A DNA stretch of 64,000 bases from Zoroaster sp. YZ-2022 (taxonomy: Eukaryota; Echinodermata; Asteroidea; Forcipulatida; Zoroasteridae): assembly GCA_029582265.1 (NCBI GenBank), contig CM055827.1:36632260-36696259 (forward strand). Reading direction: 5' to 3'. The notes beneath the pieces are model-generated. The model was not told where the DNA came from and did no database searches. It saw only the letters and a list, made by a program, of their open reading frames with translations. The translations under genes and the position numbers were made by a program. This document shows positions 24,801-36,800 of this stretch, piece by piece. Numbering within the stretch: the first letter of the stretch is position 1; every line of letters starts with the position of its first letter.

Positions 24801-27800
24801 GCTCCATGCTAGCAGCAGGCCTGTGATTTCAATATCATGGCTCCATGCTAGCAGCAGGCCTGTGATTTCAATATCATGGCTCCATGCTAGCAGCAGGCCT
24901 GTGATTTCAATATCATGGCTCCATGCTAGCAGCAGGCCTGTGATTTCAATATCATGGCTCCATGCTAGCAGCAGGCCTGTGATTTCAATATCATGGCTCC
25001 ATGCTAGCAGCAGGCCTGTGATTTCAATATCATGGCTCCATGCTAGCAGCAGGCCTGTGATTTCAATATCATGGCTCCATGCTAGCAGCAGGCCTGTGAT
25101 ATCAATATCATGGCTCCATGCTAGCAGCAGGCCTGTGATTTCAATATCATGGCTCCATGCTAGCAGCAGGCCTGTGATTTCAATATCATGGCTCCATGCT
25201 AGCAGCAGGCCTGTGATTTCAATATCATGGCTCCATGCTAGAAGCAGGCCTGTGATTTCAATATCATGGCTCCATGCTAGCAGCAGGCCTGTGATTTCAA
25301 TATCATGGCTCCATGCTAGCAGCAGGCCTGTGATTTCTCAGGATTTTTTACAATTCTCCCTTCGCCCTTTGGAGTGTCGTGGCCGAGCAGTCTAGCTTAC
25401 CGGACTCAAGTTCTGGTGTTAGCAGCAGAATGTGGGTTCGAATCCCGGCCGTGACACTTGTGTCCTTGAGCAAGACACTTAACCATAATTGCTTCTCTCC
25501 ACTCAGGGGTTAAATGGGTACCTGTGAGGGCAGAGTTGGTTGATTAGCCCTATATGCGCTGTAATGGCAGCAATTGAGCTGTATACTCCCCAGGGAGCTG
25601 AGATGGTTTCAGGAATGATTTATGAGCCTTATGAGCAGGGGTAATGATATAATGCACCTTGAGCACCACTTAGTTGGTGGATACGTGCGCTATATAAGTC
25701 CACACATTATTATTATTATTATTATTATTAAGAAGCCTGTATTATTGTGTCCAAACCTCTAGTTTCATGTTTGTGGGGATATGGAGAGTCTGTAAATCTT
25801 CCAAAATTAAACATCCAGGAGGTTCAGGGGGCTATGTTCTCCAGACCAAAGAGAGACCCGGGACCTCTTCCCATTTTTCATGATTTTTTACTTTCGTCAA
25901 ATCACATACCTGTAGTAGATGTACTCACCTGCCCGTACTTTACATATGTATCCTGCCTTACTAGAACATGGCAGGTCATTCCATTGACCAGCTTCAGAGG
26001 ATTTATATAGTAAATGTGCACAGTCCTCATTGCTCCAATTATCTGGCTGGCCTGGTCTCCAGTTTTCAAAGTCCATCTTAACGGGAAGAAATTAGGTAAA
26101 CAAAAGGATACCTATAAAAATCTATTTAAAAATTAAATTCAAAAAACGATAAGCATGTTTTAACTGCAAATACTGACTATTGTATATTGCTATAAGACTT
26201 GACTGTGCCCCTCAAACCAACATTCCACATACATGCTTGCTTAAAGCCATCGAACAATGAAAAACAAAGTATTCCCATAAAACTTACAGTAACAACACCA
26301 CCTTCAAATGAATTATGAAACACTTTGAACATGTTTCTTACTTACTGGAGTTTTATCTACCCAAGCAAACTTGTTTTCAATCTTGATGTCATGTAAGCCG
26401 ATCCACAGATGCATTCCAACAGCAATGACTTTACCTATAAACAAACGGCAACATTTGGTTATTAGTAATTGAATATTCATTATAGTTATTGGTGAATTCT
26501 CAACTTCTCTTGGTCAATCTTTTGTGTACAGAGGTCCAAAAACATGGAGTCTGTGGACAGGTATTTCTTTATTAGAGAAACTACTGTCCTGATGTTTAAA
26601 CCTAATCGCTGTATGAAAACGTTTTAAACATTAAACCCTGATCTTGACCCTGGGCTGACTTGTCCATTGCATTTTAAAGTCTCTGCATTTTTCCAAATTA
26701 TAATGGCTACTGCAAAATAAAATTGTTTCATTGTAATTTTTTTTTAAACGTACAAACCAATCTGACCTGTTAGGAAAGCTTGTTCTTCAATAGAGTGTAT
26801 ACTGGTGAGTTTAGAGCCTTTATCTTCACACACTTTCTCTGCATCGTTATATGTCATCTGTTTGGTGTCTATGAGGTAGCAAAAGTCACCAAAACTCTTC
26901 CAGCCTTGCTTACAACCAATACCTAAATGTAGAAATTATCAAAATTTCATAACATTTTGTATATTTTCTGCGAAACGGCATCCTGTGAGCTAAAACCATG
27001 AATTTATTTTTCTGTAGCCTCTTACCTTGAGTGTTTTTTAAAGCTTTGTTTGGAGTATATTCCATGAAACAAAATTATAAAATAATTGGTTAGTTGACAC
27101 TCACTCTGTTCAATGACAGACACCATAAATGCATTCTCATTTGAGTCTTTGACAGATACCAGGTCAGCTCCTTGTTTGCGGCATCCTTTTCTTGCCTCAT
27201 CCCATGACGCTTCCCAGGGCTGGGTTTGGTAGCAGAAGTCCCTGTATCCTTGCCAGCCAGCTGGGCAACGGAAGTTTGGGGCAAGCGTTGCTGGATAGGT
27301 AGGTGGGGGTGCGTCATTTCCTGAGGTAAATATAAAGTGATATTTGCAAGACTAATAATTGCTTCTTTTGGTCTCATTCGTACTATGATACAAAGTTAAT
27401 ATATATAGCTTATGTTCTGTGTCCAACAGAGAGGATACAATTTTTTAATATTATTTGTTTAAGTAAGTTATGCCTGAAGGAATTCCTTGGACAGCGATCT
27501 TCATTATTTCATCTCAAATCACTGAGATTAGAGATGGAGGGAGTTTGATTGATCAGTAGGAACAAATGTTATTCCCCTTCCCCATCCCAATTCTCCTCTG
27601 GATCCACATACTCACGTAGCTGATAATAGTCCATGGTTACCGATGCACTCAGACCACCAATGATGTCTTTGTTAGTGGCCATAAAAGAACACTCTTTCTT
27701 GGATGTATCAAAGTTGAATGACATACAAGATGATGTTGTCATGGCAACACACTGTTTGGCACAATCCTCAGGATATATGTTGTTAATTGTGACTTGATCG

Positions 27801-30800
27801 ATGACGCCATCAAGAAACATATTGGGATATACAGAGAAGTGTGAAACCAGGTAACCTAAGGATACAAAGAGAAACAGTTAATTGTGTAAACACTCATCTT
27901 CCTTAGAATATGTTCAAGTCATGGTGTACTTGCACTTTGTAGTGCAAACAGGATTCTCACAGATGACTTGACATAATAATATAAATGTGACCGAGTGTTC
28001 AGAATTACTAAGGGTGGGCCAATCCGATTAAAATATAATACTGTGATTTAAAGGGCACTGAGATGTTAGAATAGATTTATTTGTATTTTTATTTCTTTGT
28101 AATTTGTTTCCCAGTAAAGCTCAGTTGGTAGAGCACCAGTACAGTAATCCAGCGGTCACAGGTTCAAGTCCCACTCTCGTCAGTTTTCTTCAAATAATTG
28201 ATACATGTATCAAGTCAGTTTTCCTTGTGGTTTATTTGATATTTGTATTGTTGTGAGTGCATGGTCCACACCTATGCTCTGTAATAGTAACATAATCACA
28301 TTAAAATTTAAAAGCAAGTAGTAGTTAGTGGCCTAAAGTTTTGAACCTAAAACTATTTGCACTTACCATCTTTTTTACAAATGTATCCATATTTATTAGA
28401 ACAAATAACATCATTCCATGTCCCACTTGCAAGGTGCAGTTCGGCGCAGTGTTCTCCAGAAGAGCCAGCATTATTAGGTTCTCCTGTATAAACAATCATT
28501 GTCAAATATTAAGGCCAATATTGGTTATCTAAAAACATAAATACTCACACTTTTACAAACAACTTGAAATGTTGAAAAGTTGATGATGGTCTCCGAGCAT
28601 CCCTTTAAATATTTCTGTCTCGGGTGCTATCGTTTGACCCTCACCCCCTCCCCCCCCCCAAAAAAAAAAAAAATTAAAATTTGTTCTAGATTCACCCTTG
28701 ATCAAAACTAGGAAAATGAAAGGGAGGCCAATTAAAAAACCTTGAGCAGGTAGTGATTACTATAATCTTACCTCCATTCCAGTTAAGAAATTTGAAAGGA
28801 GAGCCATCACTCCATTCCCATCCACCCTCCTTCAACACGTCATTGGCACCAATCCACACAGTTGCTTCTGTCTCCAATGCTAATCGTGCTGTTCAAGAAA
28901 TGATAAGAAGAAATATAACTATTTGCATTCACAGCAGTGGGGTAGCTACAGGGACCCTGTGGTAGCTACAGGGACCCTGGGGTAGCTACAGGGACCCTGA
29001 GGTACTACGCAAGATGAAAAAATAGACTGTCATATTAACACACCTACACTTTAGTACAAAATGTTTGGAAACTATAGACAAATTCTTCTGTTAAGCTGGA
29101 TGAATGTTCAATATGCAAACTTTCTGTGTAAGTGCTCTTTCAAACCACAGTTTGGGTTGCACACTCACCATTAATATAACTTTGCTCAGACAAGTCGGTG
29201 ATACTGACAAGGTCACCTCCTCCCAGCATACACCGCTCCCTGGCGCCATTCCATGACCAATAGTCACTTGGTTTAAACAGGTAGCATTGCTTGGACGTCA
29301 TGTCATATTCCCATCCGGATCCACAACGCTCATTGAAAGCAGCTGAGTGGAGAGCAAATTAATTTGTTACCATAGAAACCATTGTCAAAATGTATTTATA
29401 TAACACTAACGGTTTTGAACATTTCATATAAAGTGTTGAGATTCAATGAACAAATAATTCAAAAGGCTACCATGCAGAAAGTTGTTTAATTATGCCTGAT
29501 TCAATTGTATGAGGTTGAAGTGTGTTTGCTCAAGTAAACAATCATGCAATTTTGGCTTTATTCAATCCTTTTTATTTATTTTATTTTATTTTACCTTACA
29601 AAAATGTAACAAGAGTAAAATACAAGAACATTATAAGAACATCACTTACGAGTTGGAGGTGGCTTAACTGTGGAAGCAACTCCAGCATCTGTAAAAAAAA
29701 TAAAAAAATAAATTTAAAAAATTCCAACAATTTGTGTATGTTGTATCTCTATAGAAATATTTTACCTAACAGCTCGATTTCTTTCATGGTAGTTATTAAA
29801 ACCATATATATATAGGTGACCATTCTTTCATTGCCAGATGGTAAACTGCCAGTTTAGAGTACTATTCCTAATTTGCAGTAAATATTGGAAAGGACCATTT
29901 AAAAAAAACGATTTTTTTTCACACATCTGCTTAGGTCTTCTACAATCGTATGATGTGATTTGTCTATATAAAATTGTAGATTTGAATATAAAAAATAATT
30001 GAGAAGCAGCAAGTGTTGGTAAATGCGCTTGTGGATTCATGACTACACACTAGTCTTTTTTCATGCGTGGTATATATACTATCTGGGATGCGGTGTGTGC
30101 CTTGACTAAAGTCTAAGGTCATACTTACACAAGTTACAGAATTTGAACTCTCCCTTGGACCCAGCTCCTGTTGAATAACCGACATATTTCACATCCAGTG
30201 GATTAGGGTCAGTCCACGTCATGAATTTTAGCTCATGTTTCTTTCCCACCTCAATGACTCCAGTGTTGAGATCATATGTGATCCAGAAAGCACGGAACTC
30301 TTGGTTATTAAGAAAGCCATCAGTTGGTTGTTTGACCTCATCTGCGCAGAGCTTGCAACGACGAATTGCTGAGAACTTATTCTGCCAGCCCCCGATGATG
30401 ATTTCATAAAGTAATTGACTGGGAACTTCATCTGATGTTGTGCTGAGAGCAATGTAGACATTGTAGGATGCCTGATGGTGATAGAAATGGGAATGAAGTA
30501 TATAAGAAATGAGTTATGTATTAAAGTTAAGAAGCCTAAACAAAATCAACAGGAATCCTATATGAATCATAAAGGAATCCTAAACTAATACTATCGGAAT
30601 CCTATATGAGTTCTTTAGGAATTATTTAGGACTTCAAGGAATCCTTTAGTCATATGGGAATCATATATATAGGAATCATATAAGAATCAAATAGGAATCC
30701 TATAGTTATCCTAAAGGAATACTTAAGTCATATGGGAATCATATATACAGGAATCATATAAGAATCAAATAGGAATCCTATAGTTATCCTAAAGGAATAC

Positions 30801-33800
30801 TTAAGTCATATGGGAATCATATAGGAATCATATATAAATCTTAAAAAACAAATTGTCAAGGAAGGGGAATTAAGGGATGTATATTATTAGCTGTATTCTA
30901 GGGAAAATAATCTGAATATTATTACCTTGACTTCAAATTCAATCCTTTCTATGTTGGCAACTGATGGATGATAGCGGTAAGTATAAATATCATCAGTAGT
31001 GACAACCAGTGATTCACAATCTTTAACAAGACAAAGCAGTAAGAACTGAACTAATCTGTTCAAGCAGAACCAGTTAAAGTGATGGCCTTCTGGTTGGACA
31101 CATAGCTTATACATTTCCAATATCTCAGAAGTGAGATTTTTAGTTAATTTATCATCTCATACTAATTTGTTCACAGACATTCACATGACAAATTTGTGAA
31201 ATGTTCTCCAAGTGAGAAAAAAACTGCTTAGGATGGAATGGTGAAATATGGATATGAATATGATTTATATCATTTTATTTATTAATCTATTTGTATTTTT
31301 ATATTTTTGAGATATGTGGGGCTGATGGCTCAAATACCTTTTCAGACCCCCTGGATTCCCCACTAACTACATCTGTCTGTGCCCCTTGAGTTTGGTTAGC
31401 TGGTGGGAGAATCAGGTTAACTGGTGGGAGAATCAGGTTAACTGGTGGGAGAGTCAGGTTAACTGGTGGGAGAATCAGGTTAAGTGGTGGGAGAATCGGT
31501 TGTATACTACCTGCTTTGGTTTTACAAATGTAACCGGCTTGTTTGCTACTACAAGGTAAGTCATTCCACATCCCTTCCTCTAGTTCACCATAACGGAAAT
31601 GTATGCAGTGTTCGTTATTATTGTAGTTATCAGGTTGGCCTGGTGCCCAGTTGGTATACTCATACTATAGAACAAATAGAAAACACAAATGCATTCATAG
31701 CAAAGTATATTTTTCAAGCATTCAACTCACAGATTGATAAAAGGAAAGTGTCATCACAATTAACAGGGTATGGAATCGGAGTGCTAGTTTTAGATTAACT
31801 CAGCGACTGCCATAATACCCCACATGATAAGATCATATTTTTGTTGCTGCTGCATAAATGAGCCAGTAATTTCCAGTCACTGTGTTAATCTTAAACTAAG
31901 ATATCGGTTCCATGTCCTGTTGAAAGTCTGCTCTGAATGGTTATGAAGACGAGAGTTTGTGATACTTACAGGAGAACCATCCTCCCAGACATAGTCTCCC
32001 TCCTTAGCCTTGTCATTCAGCCCAATCCACAGGTAAGCCTTTAACATATACGTCCTCACTGTAATCCAAAAAAAACACCAACAAAGTAAATTGTCAGAAA
32101 TAAAAACTAGAGTATAAAAGCAAATGTAATATACTGACACTCAAATACAAAAAAGGGAAGATGAAGAAAAAAATACTTTGAGATTACATTGTGAGAGATT
32201 TGTTGCTATAAGACTCACTTATTAAAATATAGCTGTTATCAGGTAGGGTGGAGGCTGATAAAGAAAGCTTCCTCACAAAAATATTTCTTTGTAGTCTAGG
32301 TTCAAGTCATAGAGCCGGTCTAAATTAAAACTGGCAGAGTTCAAGCAGTTATCACCATGTTTTGGTATTAGTTAAAAACATAATTTGATTTTTCTAATAG
32401 AGGATAAATTTAGAAACTACAAGATTTCAAGGAATTTAAAACATTTGTGTGCTTTTTATATATTTAATTAATTAAACAATATTTCAAACAGCACTGAATG
32501 AATGTTCACAAGTCAAGATAAATAATATACACACTTGAAAGATAAGACTGCTCATCGACATTTAAGATACTTGTGAGCTTGACGCCTTTGTCTTCACAAT
32601 TCTTCTTGGCCGTTGCATAGTCGATGTATTTGGTATTGATGAAGTAGCAGTTACCATTGAAGAGGTTCCACCCAGGTTGGCAACTGCCAACACCTGAAAT
32701 AAATTTATTAATATCAAAGCAATACAAAATTAACTTTATCTTGCATCACATAAAGTTTAAATTCATAACAGAGACCTCCTTGTTTTCATTGCAATAAATG
32801 TATATGCTACACGATTTACAGACTCCTCCCACCCTAAGCCCCCAAGGAAGATGGGGGCTTGAAATTTCACAAAGTTCACTGCTCCATTGCCCTGGTCTTG
32901 GGCTTGGTGCCCCTTAAAAATGTTCCCGTAGACATTCTAATGGAAGTGCCATTTTCTCAGGAAAATTGGCCTTACCCCTACAAAAATGAAATTCCAGGCC
33001 TGAAATTGTATATATAGGCTGATTCTTACAAGGATACTTACCTGCATTTGAATCGATGGGCCAAACCTTATCTCCTGTAATAAACAAAGGGGGACAATTA
33101 TGAAAAGATACTAAATAAGGGTTCACACAGGTCAATAAGGGTTCACACAGGTCAATAAGAAATTGGAAAAGGCCAATAGTGATAAGTCATTTAATTAGGT
33201 AAAACAAGATTTAAACCTTCCTTGATGAAATTAACAATTGTGTAACTTTAACTTTATAGAAAGTTCATGAACTCTGCCTGTAATAAAGAGAAATAGAGTT
33301 TTTTTGTGATGTACGACTGAGAGTTACACTTACCAGCTCGTATTTTGCAGACAAATGCTTTCACGTCATAACAGTTGCCAGTGTTCCATCGACCCTCGAT
33401 ATCAGCTGAAATCGCATATTTCATTATCATTATCAAAAATGGATAACATTTCATTTGAATACAATGCAGAAATTGCAACAGAAATTATAATAGAAAAAGA
33501 ACCAATTTTGTGTCCACCCCCAAAAAAAATAAATAAATAAAATAAATAAATTAATTTAATTAAATTAAATTTAAAAAAATTTATACAAAGTTTATTATCA
33601 AAAAGGGTTCATTTACACCCCTGAATCCCCTAGTGACACACTTAGACTGGTACTCACCTGTATAGTAATTCCCACAATCAGGATTAGCTGTATTTTTAGG
33701 TTCAGTTGGATGCCACTTATTGTAAGATATTGAAGATCCTTCTGACCACGTAAACATTCCATCAGTTACATAATCTGTCAAATAATTAATTTCAATGATT

Positions 33801-36800
33801 GTTCCAAACTTTGACGTTAAATAATGTTCCAAGTTTATTGTAAGGTTTGTTCTTGAATGATAAATTGTGTTTAAGGATCAATCTTTGAAGATGCATTTAC
33901 TTTAACTTCCTTTAAAGAAAGAATTAACGGTTTGAAAGGAGCTAGTCTTTTTTGAACATGAGTCTCCTTTCGATTCCTATGGAATTGTGTACTAGACAAC
34001 CAAGATGGTTACTCTAGAAGAAAGATATTGATGGTTTGTGGTGTTACGGACTGTTGGCTTACCTGATGCTCCCATCCACAAGTTGTCAATGCCTACATCA
34101 CGCAGAGATTTAAACTGTTTGGTGATGAAGGAATTCTCATCTTCACTACAAGACAAACCAAAAATTATCATTGAGTTAAAATGTGAAGAAAACAAATTCA
34201 AAATAAATAAATAAATAAACAAACCATGTACCATGTTAACATAATGGGAACACGAGTAGTCTTTAAAAGTTCACATACAGTATTTGTAATCCCCCCCAAA
34301 CAAACAAACAAACACCCCAACACCCCAACAAACAAAAACCATAATAAATAAAAATTGTTGAATTATAATATTAAACTAACTTGATATAAAGCTAATTGTA
34401 GTATCAATACAGTGTCTAAGATGCTAACTTTAAGTATTGATACACAATTTTAACTTAGGTGTTATCCACTATGGGAATGAACAATTTGTTTTTAAATTTA
34501 GTAAAACAGTTCCACCCAATCCTTTGAACCAGTCTGTGTGAGGTACAGAGAAACCTGTACCTTAATAATTATTAACCAACATCATCAATATGTAAATTGA
34601 CCCCCAAAAATTTACATGAAACTGTTCAGGGTCCAAAGAATTATCACAAAATGATAATCGGTCAAATTTATCTAAATGTTATCACTATGATTTGTATGCT
34701 TAATACTGGCATGGTTATGGATACATGTTTCTGAAAGCAAATATGGTAGTCCCTTTCTACTACAATATTGACCCTTGATTTCTTATTATTAAAAAATATA
34801 CTAAAATGGCTCAACTATACATTTTCATTTTCAATTCCAGAGTGGAATTATTTTTTCAATCAATTCATCACATATAACTCCAGAAATAGTTACAGATTTT
34901 CTTCAAAAATTTTCCACCATTAGTAAATGTATGTAAATTAATCCATACTGTACTACTACTTGTTTGCTACTCGTTCGATCACTATAGGAGTGAAGAGATA
35001 AAAGAAATTGCATTCAGATTTGTGTGTATTCATTCAAGTGGGAAAATGGATTATGGTCATAATCATGGCTATAGTGAAGGTATAATTAAGGTATAATTTT
35101 TTTGGGGGGAGGGGGTGTGGAAGCCAACTGACTTCCTTCAAAATTGCTGGTCAGTGGAAGGGGGAAGACTGGTAGTCCTGAAAATGTTTTAGGGAAAGGG
35201 GGGGTATTCCTGGGGGGGGGGGGATTCCTGAAAACGGTAGGTGGTTAGGTGTGTTTTTTGTTGTTTTTTAAATCTGAAAGTTTGACAGATTAGTTGTTGA
35301 ATGTATCTTTATTTACATGAAATCTGACACAGCATAATGGAAATTGTATAGTTTCCCTTAAAGTGTTGAAGACTGACCTTATTAAGCTGACCAAGAAACC
35401 CCCATGTGCTTCACAAGTAGACTTTGCAGCTGGCCATGTCATTGGAGAGACGGTATTAAACTGATAACAGTATCCACCATGGATTCGCCATCCTGGAGCG
35501 CATGTTCCTAATTATCAATACACCAAATCAATCAAATATACTTATAAATTTGTTTTTAAAATTTACTGGTGATTTACCAACTGAGCAAAGATGTTATAAA
35601 TTTTGAAAAATGCAAACATATATAATAAGTAGAGTGATGTTACATTAATCTGGGGGTTTAAGGTTCTGCTACAGTAAACAAAAAATTCACTCCAAAAATG
35701 TTGTTTGTATTTGGTCAGTTTCTCTTGTGGTTTACTTGATGTTTCAAAATTAAATCAAATAAAAATCAGCCAAAATTCATAGTAAAAAATAACAAAAATA
35801 AATAATTTGACCTTTTGGCTTTTCACATGTGAATTTTCTTTTGTCCGAACAGGCTGCAGTTGTCCATTTTCCATTAAGTGGTGAATCCAATATTTCAGCA
35901 CAGTTGCCTCCAATGTCATAATATCTACATCAATGGAAATAATTATTAAAATAAGTTCTTCTATAACCCAAACGAGTCTTAAGATTCTGATTCCCATCAC
36001 ATTGGCTCTGCCCTTATTGTTGCTTTTTCATGTTAGCAATTAAGATACCATTTCAAGATCCTTTTGATTTCTCCAGAATTTAGCTTGGCTTGAGCTTTTA
36101 TCAATTTAAAGGTAACTTACATTTAAAGAGATTTGTGTCAAATCATTTAACTCATGAGGACTAAAAATTGCCTTCCCAATTTTTTTTAAATAAAATAAAA
36201 CCAACAATCAAACATCATCAAAAGACATCCCTCACTATTATTAAATCTTGACCAGAAGCTATGGAAAGAGGTGAATAGACTAACAGACAAACAAACAAAC
36301 TGACTGACCAACATACAGACAGACAACCAGTGGGAGACAGAGAGATATGTAAAGGCATATTTACTTTGTATTGGGTTGGTTTGGTGCCCAATTCTTGACG
36401 GTTCCAATATAAGATCCATCTACCCATGAAAACGTTCCTTTTTGGTCATTCTGTTAAAACAAAACAAATCAAACTTAATTGAAATAAGTTGTTATAGAAG
36501 TTACAAGCTGGTTCATAGTTTATTAAAACATACAATAGAGAGAATCTAACAACTGTTTGGGGACAAACAATTTGCATAAACTTTTTCTTAACTTCTTAAA
36601 ATATGCTCTATGATTCTTCTCTATGATTCTTCTGTCAAATAAATCATGATGTATGTTGTTACTTTATTTATTTATTTTTCACATTCAAGTGAATTGTGAA
36701 CTAGCACAAGTTGGATTTGGTTCCGGATTGGGGGGAGGGAAGGAGGGAGGAATTTGGTTCAAAGTGAGTGGGTGCTAGGCTATAAGGGGGAATCACAGGT

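Noticed and set aside
24051..25338. CRISPR-like array
   Set aside because: Units are contiguous tandem repeats without spacers, in a eukaryotic intron.
23995..25395. 466-codon plus-strand open reading frame
   Set aside because: It is the in-frame translation of a 39-bp minisatellite inside an intron, with no start context or domain; the open frame follows from the unit length.
31299..31510. Extension of CTLD4 exon through the LPPVN repeats as standard coding sequence
   Set aside because: The phase 1 donor at 31510 joins the next exon in frame and no other donor in the extension was found to fit; kept only as a possible isoform.
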